From: an uncultured Prevotellaceae bacterium
GTDB taxonomy: Bacteria; Bacteroidota; Bacteroidia; Bacteroidales; Bacteroidaceae
Direction of reading: 5' to 3'
NCBI GenBank assembly: GCA_945865175.1
Contig: CAMBDA010000001.1
Coordinates: 62,001 to 126,000 of the forward strand
DNA: 64,000 nucleotides
Every line of letters begins with the position of its first letter. Position 1 is the stretch's first letter. Both the position numbers and the translations under genes were made by a program. Of this stretch, positions 35,057 to 44,730 are shown piece by piece. Below the pieces are notes generated by a model, which did no database searches, was not told the origin of the DNA, and was given only the letters and a program-made list of their open reading frames with translations.

Positions 35057-37735
35057 CTACATTCCCTTTCTGTCACCACGCCGCACCAGCTCGGCCACAC
35101 GTGCATTGAAACTGTCGGCCTTCAACAAGTCCTCGATATTCAGGTGCATGCGATAGCGCCAATAATGCTGGGCTATGGCAGGGATATTGATGCGTTCCTC
35201 GGCCGGATGGGGATAACGGAGCGTTTCATCGATAGACAGCCAGTCCTGCAGACTGACAAGGCAAAGCATGCTGGGGCAATAGACATGGCGGGCCACGATT
35301 TCCTCTGCCAGCCATCCCGGCAACACCTGCGGAGCCTTGCCGTCGTGGAGCAGCACATGATTGTAATAAGACTGTGCACGCACGGCATCCTGCTCCCACC
35401 ATTCCCGCAATGTGGGCATGTCGTGGGTGAAGAGTGTGCTCACGCTGAGATACGGGTTCTCCTCCAGTTTGCCGAACTCCATGCCCATCGCCTTGGGCAT
35501 GGCCTGAATCTCGAGCGAGAGCATGCGCAGTTCGCTCATCACAGGAGCCACACACGAGGGCACCATGCCCAAGTCCTCGGCACACACCAGCATATTGGTA
35601 GTGGCCACCAGCGCGGGCAGCTTTTTCATGGCCTCCTCGCGCCAGAAGTCGTCGTGACGGTGATAGAAGTAGTCCTCATGCAGCCGGCCGAAAGCCTCAC
35701 GCTGTACGGCGGGCAACGCCTTGTAGGCATAGGTCTCCAGGGCATTGATGCGCGGATGGAAACGCGTGCTGTCGTGGGGGTCCGCCACAAAAAGCACATT
35801 GCCAATGAGGCGGTAGAGTCCGTCGCGCACCATCAGGGACAAGTCGTCGGCACATCCGGCGAAGGCAGCCTCCACCTTGCGCTGGGTGTCATACTCGGGC
35901 TTCAGCCGGTAGCTGCCGCCATGCTCCATGAGATAGGTGGCGGTTACCTCCTCGGCATGTGTGCCAAACAGCCTGTACAGCACCTCGTCCGTGATATAGG
36001 GCTGTGCATGAACCGAAGCATCGAAGGGGAAACCATACTGTCCGATTTCTTCCTCCGTCAAGGGCAAGGCCGGAGAAAAATGGCCGAGCAACGCATTCAC
36101 GCAATCCTGCGGAATCTCCCAGATGCGGAAAAATCCCAGCACATGGTCGATGCGATAGGCGTCAAAATAGCGTGCCATGCGCTGCATGCGGTCTTTCCAC
36201 CATTGGTAGCCGTCCTTTGCCATGCGTGCCCAGTTGTAAGTGGGGAAGCCCCAGTTCTGGCCATCGGCGCTGAATGCATCTGGCGGTGCGCCCGCCTGGC
36301 TGTCAAGGTGGAAGTATTCCGGCATGGTCCATGCCTCCACGCTATACCTGCTGATGCCGATGGGCAGGTCGCCCTTGAGCACCACGCCCAGGCTGCGGGC
36401 ATACGCAGTGGCCTCGCTGAGCTGCTTGTCCAGAAGATACTGTACATATATATAATAATGTATGTCCTTTCTGTGCTTCTCGGCCAGGTGCTGGATGGTC
36501 TCCTCCTGAAATTCGGAATAGCGGGGCCAGCGGCGGAAATCGCAGGTGCGGTAACGGTCACGCAACAGGCAGAAAGCGGCATAGCGGGTAATCCACCATT
36601 CATTTTCATGGCAGAAGCGGTCGTATTCCTCATCATGCTGCAGATGGCGCCATTGCTGGTCGAATATGCGATGCAGGTAATCGCTCTTGAGTTTGTTCAC
36701 GCCCTCATAGTCCACCTTGGGAAGGGCATTGAGGGTGCGGCGTTGCTTTTCATATTCCAGCATAAAGGCGGCATCGTTGACCGGCGGGAGCCGTTGCAGG
36801 TCTACATACATGGGATGCAGTGCATAGATGCTGATGCTGCTGTAGGGATAGCAGTCGGTCCACGTGTGGGTCTGTATGGTGTCATAGATAGGCAGCAGCT
36901 GCACCACGCTCAGCCCCGTAGAATGTGCCCAGTCGGCCATCATGCGAAGGTCGGTGAAGTCGCCCACGCCCTGACTGTTGGCTGTGCGAAGCGAGAACAA
37001 GGGCACCACCACACCGGCGGCCTTCCATCTGTCGGCCTCCAAGCGGGCCTCCTGGTCACAGATAGCCACCACGGAGCCCGACTGGAGTACGCCCGAGGGG
37101 CTGAGTCTGTTTTCTCCGCCCTCCCATGCTGTCAGTTCGCCTGTGGCATCATCCACCACTACATACTTATACTCAAAAGGCAGATAGAGCCCGGATGCGC
37201 TCAAGCTTATCACCCATTCGTTGATGCCTGCAGGCTGCATGGGCAGATAGCGGTGCACATCCCAAGCGCCCAAGGGTGGCTGGCTGCCGATAATGGCCAG
37301 ACGCTGTCCTTTCTTCAGCTGGGGTGCCATCACACGGAATATCAGCGTCTGCTGGAAATAGACGAACCGGGCCGGCTGGGGCACAAAATGGGTCACACAG
37401 CCAGCATAGGCCGCACTATAGAGATGGCTGAGCCGTGGAATGTCACGCCAATAGTCCGGAAAATGAAAATCCAGGTCTGCAGCGGGATAACGGCGTTCCA
37501 CAAGGTTCCATTCCCTGCGCAGCGTTTCATCTCCCGCACGCACCACATACTGGTAGGCAAAGGAAACAAGGTCCTTTGCCGACATTTTCACATCGGCATG
37601 CCAGTGCACGCCATCATCCGTTTCCATGGGGAAACTGGCGACCGTGGTTATCTCACGGTGCTTGCAGAGCGTCAGTTCCACGTCGAGCCGTTGCCCCCAG
37701 GCCGTACGGTATTGCAATGCAAAATGAAGGTTCAT
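35057..37735 (-). CDS. malQ: 4-alpha-glucanotransferase with two N-terminal CBM20-like domains
   Basis: An 892-residue GH77 amylomaltase that reshuffles maltodextrins in the cytoplasm. Residues about 1-120 and 125-225 are starch-binding CBM20-like domains (second: FRVMAPQLKKGQRLAIIGSQPPLGAWD). The GH77 barrel runs from about 240: VPLFSLRTANSQGVGDFTDL, YPYSSISIYALHPMYVDL. Likely catalytic residues are the nucleophile Asp in AYRIDHVLGFF (about 525), Glu in CAEDLGMVP (about 718) and Asp in FTHDMPTL (about 770). Length and layout match the Bacteroidota MalQ form. No signal peptide. It has a consensus promoter. Confidence 0.95.
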   Translation of the reverse strand: MNLHFALQYRTAWGQRLDVELTLCKHREITTVASFPMETDDGVHWHADVKMSAKDLVSFAYQYVVRAGDETLRREWNLVERRYPAADLDFHFPDYWRDIPRLSHLYSAAYAGCVTHFVPQPARFVYFQQTLIFRVMAPQLKKGQRLAIIGSQPPLGAWDVHRYLPMQPAGINEWVISLSASGLYLPFEYKYVVVDDATGELTAWEGGENRLSPSGVLQSGSVVAICDQEARLEADRWKAAGVVVPLFSLRTANSQGVGDFTDLRMMADWAHSTGLSVVQLLPIYDTIQTHTWTDCYPYSSISIYALHPMYVDLQRLPPVNDAAFMLEYEKQRRTLNALPKVDYEGVNKLKSDYLHRIFDQQWRHLQHDEEYDRFCHENEWWITRYAAFCLLRDRYRTCDFRRWPRYSEFQEETIQHLAEKHRKDIHYYIYVQYLLDKQLSEATAYARSLGVVLKGDLPIGISRYSVEAWTMPEYFHLDSQAGAPPDAFSADGQNWGFPTYNWARMAKDGYQWWKDRMQRMARYFDAYRIDHVLGFFRIWEIPQDCVNALLGHFSPALPLTEEEIGQYGFPFDASVHAQPYITDEVLYRLFGTHAEEVTATYLMEHGGSYRLKPEYDTQRKVEAAFAGCADDLSLMVRDGLYRLIGNVLFVADPHDSTRFHPRINALETYAYKALPAVQREAFGRLHEDYFYHRHDDFWREEAMKKLPALVATTNMLVCAEDLGMVPSCVAPVMSELRMLSLEIQAMPKAMGMEFGKLEENPYLSVSTLFTHDMPTLREWWEQDAVRAQSYYNHVLLHDGKAPQVLPGWLAEEIVARHVYCPSMLCLVSLQDWLSIDETLRYPHPAEERINIPAIAQHYWRYRMHLNIEDLLKADSFNARVAELVRRGDRKGM

Positions 37736-37796
37736 GGTCTTTATGTTAGTCTACGTATTTTAAGCTCAATATATGTATAATCATTGAATCTGATTA

Positions 37797-37827
37797 CAAA
37801 TTTATATAAAATAAATTAAATGGCAAA
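37797..37827 (-). promoter_or_regulatory. Promoter of malQ
   Basis: Minus strand: TTTG at 37827-37824, 19 nt, then TAAATTTG at 37804-37797, 61 nt upstream of the ATG. Confidence 0.78.
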
Positions 37828-37853
37828 GTTCTCGCAAAAAAAAGGCGCAAAAA

Positions 37854-37885
37854 TTTGCGTCTTTGCGTAAATAGCATTAACTTTG
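37854..37885 (+). promoter_or_regulatory. Plus-strand promoter preceding a 16-codon frame
   Basis: TTTG at 37854-37857, 20 nt, then TAACTTTG at 37878-37885. It lies back to back with the malQ promoter. A small palindrome (CGCAAA-AA-TTTGCG) overlaps the -33 box. Confidence 0.6.
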
Positions 37886-37908
37886 TGTCAAGAAAAGGAG
37901 ACAAAGCG

Positions 37909-37959
37909 ATGTCTTTACACATAGGCTGCACTGGTTTGATTGGGATACTCATCAAATAA
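37909..37959 (+). CDS. Possible 16-residue peptide or gene remnant
   Basis: The frame reads MSLHIGCTGLIGILIK and stops at TAA. A purine-rich AAGGAG lies 9 nt before the ATG, and a full -33/-7 promoter starts transcription about 17 nt upstream, which is unusually orderly for chance. The same frame stays open for many codons after the TAA without a recognisable protein, so it could also be a dead gene's 5' end. No plus-strand gene follows for it to lead. From here to the rplT terminator (about 160 nt) nothing else is supported. Confidence 0.3.
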   Translation: MSLHIGCTGLIGILIK

Positions 37960-38123
37960 ATAATTGAAACCGAGGAAAGTTTACCTGCCGATGGCGTGCC
38001 ACATCTGCAAAGTAACTGGATTACAAAGGCAGGCGACACCTCAAATCCTGTTTTAAAGGAGTTTCATCACATCACCAGTGCAGCCATTTCTTTATCCCAT
38101 AGACACCTCACTCTATCAGACAT

Positions 38124-38154
38124 AAAAAGAGGATGCATCCTGCGACACATCCTC
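38124..38154 (-). terminator. Rho-independent terminator of thrS-infC-rpmI-rplT
   Basis: On the minus strand GAGGATG (38154-38148) pairs with CATCCTC (38135-38129) across a 12-nt loop, followed by TTTTT (38128-38124), 33 nt beyond the rplT stop. Confidence 0.85.
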
Positions 38155-38187
38155 TCGAAATCTTGTGAGGGAAAACCCTTTTCGTCT

Positions 38188-38532
38188 TTACTTCACCTTG
38201 GCAACAATGGCCTTGAAAGCCTCAGGGTGATTTACAGCCAGGTCGGCGAGCACCTTACGGTTGATCTCGATACCGGCCTTGTGCAACAGACCCATGAGCT
38301 GAGAGTAGCTCAGACCTTCCAGACGAGCGGCTGCGTTGATACGCTGAATCCACAGTGCACGGAAAGTGCGCTTCTTGTTGCGGCGGTCACGGAATGCATA
38401 GGTAAGACCCTTTTCCCAAGTGTTCTTGGCAACGGTCCAAACATTCTTGCGGGCACCAAAGTAACCTCTGGTCAGGCCCAGGATTTTCTTTCTCTTAGCT
38501 CTTGAAGCTACATGATTTACTGATCTTGGCAT
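38188..38532 (-). CDS. rplT: 50S ribosomal protein L20
   Basis: A 114-residue L20: [30 protein letters not shown], followed by [32 protein letters not shown]. It binds 23S rRNA early in large-subunit assembly. Last gene of the thrS-infC-rpmI-rplT operon. The 100-nt gap to rpmI is long for this operon and could hold the L20 autoregulatory RNA known in other phyla, but I could not identify such a fold. Confidence 0.98.
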   Translation of the reverse strand: MPRSVNHVASRAKRKKILGLTRGYFGARKNVWTVAKNTWEKGLTYAFRDRRNKKRTFRALWIQRINAAARLEGLSYSQLMGLLHKAGIEINRKVLADLAVNHPEAFKAIVAKVK

Positions 38533-38632
38533 AATTTTGTTCGTTTAGGATGCTAGCGCCGCATCACGTACGGTCTTTAGGGCTACACATCCGGTTAGTA
38601 AATTAAGTGAAAAACTGTTTCTCGACTGAGAT

Positions 38633-38830
38633 TTAACGCTTGCACAGGAGGTCACGGACCTGCTTTACGTTGGCTGTTACCACCAGGTCGCTGTGGTCCA
38701 GATTTCTCTTCTGCTTCTTGGTCTTCTTGGTCAAGATGTGGCTGTGATAAGCGTGGTGACGCTTAATCTTGCCGGTTCCGGTGAAGGTGAATCTCTTCTT
38801 TGCACCGGAGTTAGTCTTTACTTTTGGCAT
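38633..38830 (-). CDS. rpmI: 50S ribosomal protein L35
   Basis: A 65-residue, strongly basic protein starting [33 protein letters not shown], the standard L35 sequence. It lies between infC and rplT as in most bacteria. Confidence 0.98.
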   Translation of the reverse strand: MPKVKTNSGAKKRFTFTGTGKIKRHHAYHSHILTKKTKKQKRNLDHSDLVVTANVKQVRDLLCKR

Positions 38831-38919
38831 TTTTTTGTTTGTTATTTAATTAATGATTAATATATAGATGTGGCAACGCATATACCAAGGCGTTACGCAC
38901 GATCATTCCTATATCGGCA

Positions 38920-39576
38920 TCAGTCGTCAAAGTCCTCACCTTCCACCTTGGGTCCGGTGTATTCCTTACGCGCCTTCTGCTGGGGAGCCTTCTTCACAGC
39001 CACGGGAGGCTGCTCCTCCACTGCGGCTTCTGTGGCAACTTTCTTTGCAGCGGACTGTTTCTTGGGGGCAATGAACATAATCATGCGCTTGCCCTCGAGC
39101 TGGGGCATCTGCTCCACCTTGCCATACTCCTCCAGGTCCGAGGCGAAGCGCAACAGGAGCACCTCACCCTGTTCCTTGAACAGGATGCTGCGTCCCTTGA
39201 AGAACACATAGGCCTTCACCTTGTCTCCATCCGAAAGGAAGCCCTGGGCGTGCTTGAGCTTGAAGTTGTAGTCATGATCGTCGGTCTGCGGACCGAAGCG
39301 AATCTCCTTGACATCCACCTTCACCTGCTTGGCCTTCATCTCCTTCTGATGCTTCTTCTGCTGGTAGAGGAACTTGCTGTAGTCGATGAGACGGCACACG
39401 GGAGGCTGTGCATTGGGAGATATCTCCACCAGGTCTACACCTTTCTGCTCGGCTAACTGGATAGCCTTGTAGGTGGGAAGTACAGTGGATTCAATACCGT
39501 CCCCCACGATACGTACCTCACGAACATGTATCTGTTCGTTGATGCGATATTGCTGCTTGATGTTGTCTTTCTTCAT
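38920..39576 (-). CDS. infC: Translation initiation factor IF-3
   Basis: A 218-residue IF-3. The N-terminal domain contains [16 protein letters not shown] and [17 protein letters not shown]; the C-terminal domain contains [25 protein letters not shown] and [16 protein letters not shown]. About 40 extra C-terminal residues are Lys/Ala/Pro-rich with an acidic end, as in other Bacteroidota IF-3 proteins. ATG at 39576 was preferred to an upstream in-frame TTG. It is 27 nt downstream of thrS. Confidence 0.97.
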   Translation of the reverse strand: MKKDNIKQQYRINEQIHVREVRIVGDGIESTVLPTYKAIQLAEQKGVDLVEISPNAQPPVCRLIDYSKFLYQQKKHQKEMKAKQVKVDVKEIRFGPQTDDHDYNFKLKHAQGFLSDGDKVKAYVFFKGRSILFKEQGEVLLLRFASDLEEYGKVEQMPQLEGKRMIMFIAPKKQSAAKKVATEAAVEEQPPVAVKKAPQQKARKEYTGPKVEGEDFDD

Positions 39577-39603
39577 TAACAATTCTGGAAATCGGGTGCA
39601 AAT

Positions 39604-41547
39604 TTAGTATTTTTCTGTCATATTTCGCACCTCTTCGTTGATTTTCTTTGCAAAATCCTCGAATTTTAGGGTTCCTTGTTCGCCACCGCCCTGTTTTCTG
39701 AAGCTTACAGTGCCTTCGGACTGCTCTTTTTCACCCACAATCAGCATGTAGGGGATGTGCTTCACTTCGTTGTCGCGAATCTTGCGTCCGATTTTCTCGT
39801 TGCGGTCGTCTACGATGGCACGCACGTCCTGGCCATCGAAATATTCCTTCAGGCGGAACGCATAGTCGTTGTACTTTTCGCTGACGGGCAGGATGACCAC
39901 CTGGTCGGGGCTCAGCCACAAGGGGAAGCGTCCGGCTGTGTGCTCGATGAGCACGGCCACAAAACGTTCCATGCTGCCGAAGGGGGCACGGTGAATCATC
40001 ACGGGACGGTGCTTCTGGTTGTCTTCGCCCACATATTCCAGTTGGAAACGCTCCGGCAGGTTGTAGTCCACCTGAATGGTACCCAGCTGCCAGCGACGTC
40101 CCAGTGCATCCTTCACCATGAAGTCGAGCTTGGGTCCGTAGAAAGCGGCTTCGCCCAATTCGGTGGTGGTCTTCAGGCCCTTCTCGGCACAGGCCTCCAC
40201 AATGGCCCTTTCGGCCTCTTCCCACACCTCATCGCTTCCGATATACTTTTCCTTGTCGTTGGGGTCGCGCAAACTGATTTGTGCTTCAAAGTTCTGGAAG
40301 TCCAGTGCGCCAAAGATAATCTGGATAATCTCCATCACACGGATAAATTCACCCTTCACCTGATCGGGACGGCAGAAGATGTGTGCATCATCCTGTGTAA
40401 AACTGCGCACACGGGTGAGTCCGTGCAGCTCACCGCTCTGTTCGTAGCGGTACACGGTACCGAACTCGGCAATGCGCAGGGGCAGGTCCTTGTAGCTGCG
40501 GGGACGCCATGCGTAGATCTCGCAGTGGTGCGGACAGTTCATCGGCTTGAGCATGTATTCCTCGCCCTCCTCGGGTGTGTGGATAGGCTGGAAGCTGTCC
40601 TTGCCATAGTGGGCATAGTGTCCGCTGGTCACATACAGATTCTTGCCGCCGATATGAGGGGTCATCACCTGCTGGTAGCCATAACGCTTCTGTATCTTCT
40701 TGAGGAAGTCCTCCAGACGCAGACGCAGGGCAGTGCCCTTGGGCAGCCACATCGGCAAGCCCTTGCCCACCCTTTCGGAGAACATGAACAGGCCCATCTC
40801 CTTGCCAATCTTGCGATGGTCGCGCTTCTTGGCCTCTTCGAGCAGCTGCAGGTATTCCTCCAGCATCTTCTGCTTGGGGAAGGTGATGCCGTAGAGACGG
40901 GTCATCTGCGGACGCTTTTCGTCGCCGCGCCAGTAGGCGGAACTTACGGAAAGCACCTTGCAGGCCTTGATGGGAGCGGTGCTCAGCAGATGGGGGCCAC
41001 GGCAGAGGTCGGTGAATGCGCCCTGGGTGTAGGTGGTGATATGGCCGTCCTCCAGGTCGTTGATGAGTTCATTCTTATAGTGCTGGCCGCCTTCGCCAAA
41101 GAACTGCAGGGCGTCAGCCTTGCTGATGTCCTTGCGGACGAGTTCTTCCTTACGCTGGGCCAGTTCCTTCATCTTTGCTTCAATCTGGGCAAAGTCCGTC
41201 TCACGGATGACAACGCCCTGAGGAGGCATCACATCGTAATAGAATCCGTTTTCGATGGCCGGACCAATGCCGAACTGTGTACCGGGATAAAGTGCCTGCA
41301 GGGCTTCAGCCATCAGGTGGGCACTCGTATGCCAGAAGGCGTGCTTGCCCTCTGCATCCTCCCATTTGTACAACACAATGTTCGCATCCTGCATAATGGG
41401 GCGGTTCAGTTCTACCGTTTCTCCATCCACTCCGCAGGCCAATACGTCCTGTGCCAGTCGCTGCGATATGCTCTGCGCTATCTGCAGGCCAGTTACGCCT
41501 GCCTCGTATTCGCGTACGGAGCCATCAGGAAAAGTAATCTTAATCAT
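39604..41547 (-). CDS. thrS: Threonyl-tRNA synthetase
   Basis: A 647-residue class II synthetase. The TGS domain covers about 1-62 and the editing domain about 63-225 ([30 protein letters not shown] with its HxxxH and Cys metal sites). The catalytic core has motif 2 ([35 protein letters not shown]) and motif 3 ([13 protein letters not shown]). An anticodon-binding domain is at the C-terminus. It heads the operon with infC, rpmI and rplT. Confidence 0.98.
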   Translation of the reverse strand: MIKITFPDGSVREYEAGVTGLQIAQSISQRLAQDVLACGVDGETVELNRPIMQDANIVLYKWEDAEGKHAFWHTSAHLMAEALQALYPGTQFGIGPAIENGFYYDVMPPQGVVIRETDFAQIEAKMKELAQRKEELVRKDISKADALQFFGEGGQHYKNELINDLEDGHITTYTQGAFTDLCRGPHLLSTAPIKACKVLSVSSAYWRGDEKRPQMTRLYGITFPKQKMLEEYLQLLEEAKKRDHRKIGKEMGLFMFSERVGKGLPMWLPKGTALRLRLEDFLKKIQKRYGYQQVMTPHIGGKNLYVTSGHYAHYGKDSFQPIHTPEEGEEYMLKPMNCPHHCEIYAWRPRSYKDLPLRIAEFGTVYRYEQSGELHGLTRVRSFTQDDAHIFCRPDQVKGEFIRVMEIIQIIFGALDFQNFEAQISLRDPNDKEKYIGSDEVWEEAERAIVEACAEKGLKTTTELGEAAFYGPKLDFMVKDALGRRWQLGTIQVDYNLPERFQLEYVGEDNQKHRPVMIHRAPFGSMERFVAVLIEHTAGRFPLWLSPDQVVILPVSEKYNDYAFRLKEYFDGQDVRAIVDDRNEKIGRKIRDNEVKHIPYMLIVGEKEQSEGTVSFRKQGGGEQGTLKFEDFAKKINEEVRNMTEKY

Positions 41548-41586
41548 ATTTTTGCTTGCAATTTAAGTTTTCTCGTTTCAAGGGTG

Positions 41587-41594
41587 CAAAATTA
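41587..41594 (-). promoter_or_regulatory. -7 box for thrS operon
   Basis: Minus-strand TAATTTTG, 39 nt upstream of the ATG. No good -33 element was found. Confidence 0.5.
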
Positions 41595-41669
41595 CATAAA
41601 ATTTATCATATCTCACTAGTTTTCGGGCAAAAAGTGAGCCTTTCACACAAAATCTTCTGTCCTAGGGGG

Positions 41670-43640
41670 TCACTTCTTCACAGAATAGCGTTTTATGAGG
41701 TTATACGCATGATACAAACCGTATTCGCCGGCCTGGCTCAGGTCGGACAGTCCTTCCTGCATCTGTTCAAGCAGCAGATGGGCCACCCCCCGGTTGAAAT
41801 AGGCATCGGGGAACTGGGAATCCAGGCGCAAGGCTTCGGTAAAAGAAACCAGGGCTGCCTCGTTCTCTCCTAGCAGCATCTGCACATGGCCCTTGTTGTA
41901 ATGGACATACGGGACATCGGGTGCCAGTTCGGCAAGGCGGCTGTAGTCCTGCAACACCATCAGGCGGCCCAGGCGAAGCGCCTCGGCACTCATGGTCTGG
42001 CTGCCCGACTCCAACTGGGCAAGCCTTGCCTGCGCACGGAGCATCAAGGCCACCACACGGGCCGGGTGTTCCTGCAGCAGGGCATTGAGGTCGGCAATGG
42101 CATTCTCGAAATCACGCACATGGTAATAGTCCAATGCACGATGCAGCAGAAGGGCTTCGTCGTCCGGACGTGCCTGCAGCTGCCGGCCCAGGGAGTCGAT
42201 CCATGCAAAGTGCTGCTTCACTGCATCCTCGGTAAGCGAGGCCTCATCATTGGTGAGATACAGCTCATGAGGCAGCACCTTGGCCGCATTCACGCTATCC
42301 ACACGGTCGCAGTAGGCCACATAGCCCTTGGTCTGACTGGGCTGCCGGTAATAGGTGAGCACGTACACAGGTTGCGGCCTGAGTTCAGCATGGCGGTTCT
42401 GCACCTTGCCACGGTATTCGCTGGCATATTCGTGCTCGGTTTCGTGTTCATCCTCCTCCACCAGTTTGTTGTAGTCCTCAATGGTGCGGTCGCTCTGCTT
42501 GCGGGTCTTGCCGGCCTTGTAGGTACCTGCCGCCACTGCCATCTGTGCCTGCAGCACCTTGAACTCGTCTCGTTCCGCCCCATACACATCGCCCACTTTC
42601 CGGCGGATGGATGCCCTTCGGCGGTAGCCCTCCCAGAACTGGGGATATTCCTTTATCACGGCACTGATGTCGCGGATGGCACCGTGATAGTCGCCCGTGT
42701 TGTCGAGCAGCAAGGCACGGTTGTAAAGGGCGATCATGTTGTCCGGCTCTCGTTCGAGCACAAAGTTGAAGTCTTCGATGGCCAGGTTGTCCTCCCCCAC
42801 CGAAGCGCGTAGCAGACCACGGTTGAAATGGGCCAGATAACTGCCGGCATCCAGCTCTACGGCCGTATCATAGTCCGACATGGCACCTCTGAGATTGTCC
42901 TGGTTGTAGCGGGTGAGTGCGCGGTTGACATACAGGGGGGCATTGCGTGGCGACTGGAAGATGGCCCTGTCCAGTGCCTGTTCGGCTTGCCTGTATTCCA
43001 TCCGCTGCGACAGCAGCATGGCCTTCATGGCCCAGGCATTGCCTTCAAACGAGTCGGTCTGCAAGGCACGGTCCACCCATTGCTCTCCCTGAAGGGTGTC
43101 TTTCCGTGCAAAGGCCACCTGTGCCTTCAGCGTGTACTGTTGTGCCTCCTTGGGCCAACGGGCTATCATCAGGTCCAGCGTGGAGTCGGCGCGTTCATAG
43201 GCGTCCTGTTCCAGCTGGCACAACACCATATTGTGCCAGCACCCTCTGTTCATCGGACTGATTTCCACCACATGGCGGTAGTCCTCCTCTGCCAGTTGGT
43301 AGCGCGACTGATTGATGCGGCACAGGGCCCGCAGCTCATAATTGTTCGACAGGTAGGGATTGCGCTCCAAGGCCGACGTGCAGTCTATCTCTGCTCCTGT
43401 ATAGTCCTCGAGGTAATACTTGGCCAGGCCCCTGAAGAAATAGGGCTCTCCCAGCCAGGGCTTGGCATTGATGACCATATTGAAGCGCTGGATGGCAAGC
43501 ACATAGTCCTCGTAATAGAGTGCGTTGCGTCCCATCAGCATCACACGGTCCGTGTTGATTTGGGCATAGGCATGGCCTGTCCATTGCAGCGAACAGACTG
43601 TCAGCCATGCGAAAGCCAGCAGCATCTTGCAATATCTCAT
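41670..43640 (-). CDS. Secreted TPR-repeat protein
   Basis: A 656-residue protein with a signal peptide (about 1-27, ending GHAYAQ). At least nine tetratricopeptide repeats follow: a block at about 35-345 and a second at about 500-640 (PDVPYVHYNKGHVQMLLGENEAALVSFTEALRLD). A charged linker (about 355-430) separates them. Probably a periplasmic scaffold; partner unknown. The ATG at 43640 begins the signal peptide; the open frame upstream is not credible. It is the last gene after def, with about 77 nt between. Confidence 0.88.
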   Translation of the reverse strand: MRYCKMLLAFAWLTVCSLQWTGHAYAQINTDRVMLMGRNALYYEDYVLAIQRFNMVINAKPWLGEPYFFRGLAKYYLEDYTGAEIDCTSALERNPYLSNNYELRALCRINQSRYQLAEEDYRHVVEISPMNRGCWHNMVLCQLEQDAYERADSTLDLMIARWPKEAQQYTLKAQVAFARKDTLQGEQWVDRALQTDSFEGNAWAMKAMLLSQRMEYRQAEQALDRAIFQSPRNAPLYVNRALTRYNQDNLRGAMSDYDTAVELDAGSYLAHFNRGLLRASVGEDNLAIEDFNFVLEREPDNMIALYNRALLLDNTGDYHGAIRDISAVIKEYPQFWEGYRRRASIRRKVGDVYGAERDEFKVLQAQMAVAAGTYKAGKTRKQSDRTIEDYNKLVEEDEHETEHEYASEYRGKVQNRHAELRPQPVYVLTYYRQPSQTKGYVAYCDRVDSVNAAKVLPHELYLTNDEASLTEDAVKQHFAWIDSLGRQLQARPDDEALLLHRALDYYHVRDFENAIADLNALLQEHPARVVALMLRAQARLAQLESGSQTMSAEALRLGRLMVLQDYSRLAELAPDVPYVHYNKGHVQMLLGENEAALVSFTEALRLDSQFPDAYFNRGVAHLLLEQMQEGLSDLSQAGEYGLYHAYNLIKRYSVKK

Positions 43641-43717
43641 ATCCTTCTTGCAATCCTTTCCTCTTCGCGGGTCGAAGCACGTCCGTCTGTGACGGTTCTG
43701 CACATTCGACGGCCTCC

Positions 43718-44275
43718 TTATCGTTTGGGCTTCACCTTGTAGTTGCAGGAGAAGTTGCCTTTTACAATATTCTTCAGCTTGGCCTGCGTGAGCTGGCGAC
43801 GCAGCCCCTTGATATGGTCGGTAAACACCGTCCCGTCGAGGTGGTCAAACTCATGTTGCATCACACGGGCCAGATACCCGTCCACCCATTCGTCGTGAAG
43901 CTGGAACTGTTCGTCCTGATAAGACACTCTGATACGCGTGGGCCTGCGCACCGATTCATGAATGCCAGGGAGCGACAGACAGCCCTCTTCCATCACCTCT
44001 GTCTGGCTTTCGTCGTATTCCTCGATATAGGGATTGATGAAGGTGCGGATGTAACCCTTGTACTGGGGCATGTCCTCGCCGAGTACGTCCAGATTGATGA
44101 CCACCAGACGAATGGGCAGCCCCACCTGGGGAGCAGCCAGTCCGATGCCCTCGCTCCGTTCCAGCGTGTCATACATGTTCTGGATAAGGCCGGCCAGGTC
44201 GGGATAGTCCTCGCCTATCTCCTCAGCCTCCTGGCGCAACACGGGCTGTCCGTATGTGTAAATTGGTAGAATCAT
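43718..44275 (-). CDS. def: Peptide deformylase
   Basis: A 185-residue metalloenzyme removing N-terminal formyl groups. Motif 1 is GIGLAAPQVG; motif 2 is EEGCLSLPG with Cys99; motif 3 is QHEFDHLDG with His141, Glu142 and His145. The start MILPIYTYG is the usual one; the frame extends upstream without homology. It lies 32 nt downstream of ruvX. Confidence 0.97.
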   Translation of the reverse strand: MILPIYTYGQPVLRQEAEEIGEDYPDLAGLIQNMYDTLERSEGIGLAAPQVGLPIRLVVINLDVLGEDMPQYKGYIRTFINPYIEEYDESQTEVMEEGCLSLPGIHESVRRPTRIRVSYQDEQFQLHDEWVDGYLARVMQHEFDHLDGTVFTDHIKGLRRQLTQAKLKNIVKGNFSCNYKVKPKR

Positions 44276-44307
44276 ATTAATATATAAATGTATTAGGGTA
44301 TAAACGC

Positions 44308-44724
44308 TTATTTCCGATGCGCCTCCATCCATCCCTGCAGGATGATGCAGGCACTTATCTCGTCCACAAGGGCCTTGTTCTGCCTGGCCTTGCGTCCTAT
44401 GCCACTTTCCAGCATGGCCTTGTGGGCCAGCACGCTGGTATAGCGCTCATCCCACATGTCCACAGGTATGTGGGGCCACACACGCTGCAGCTGTTTCACA
44501 AACTGGTTCACACGGGGCAGGTTCTCACTGTCACGGCCGTTGGTCTGCTTGGGCAGTCCCACCACAAACCGTTCCACCGGTTCACGAGCCACGTATGCCT
44601 TCAGGTAATCCATCAGCGAAGGAGTGGACACGGTGGCCAGTCCGCCCGCAATTATCTGAAGAGGGTCCGTCACAGCCAAACCGGTGCGACGGACCCCATA
44701 GTCAATAGACAGGACTCGGCTCAT
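44308..44724 (-). CDS. ruvX: Holliday-junction resolvase-like RuvX (YqgF)
   Basis: A 138-residue RNase H-fold protein. It starts RVLSIDYGVRRTGLAVTDPLQ (first catalytic Asp), continues FVVGLPKQTNGRDSE and WDERYTSVLA, and ends near KALVDEISACIILQGWM. The family processes 16S rRNA 5' ends or Holliday junctions. It is 6 nt downstream of the SPOR gene and upstream of def. Confidence 0.95.
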   Translation of the reverse strand: MSRVLSIDYGVRRTGLAVTDPLQIIAGGLATVSTPSLMDYLKAYVAREPVERFVVGLPKQTNGRDSENLPRVNQFVKQLQRVWPHIPVDMWDERYTSVLAHKAMLESGIGRKARQNKALVDEISACIILQGWMEAHRK

Positions 44725-44730
44725 CCTGGA

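Noticed and set aside
34901..37780. A 959-codon open frame on the plus strand across malQ
   Set aside because: The minus strand encodes a complete GH77 enzyme with catalytic motifs. The plus-strand frame shows no family motif and arises from high GC at third positions of the opposite strand.
38533..38632. L20-type autoregulatory leader between rpmI and rplT
   Set aside because: The gap is long enough, but I could not pair its bases into a fold that mimics the L20 rRNA site.
39676..41619. A 647-codon plus-strand frame opposite thrS
   Set aside because: It mirrors the thrS coding sequence, has no recognisable motif, and thrS is complete.
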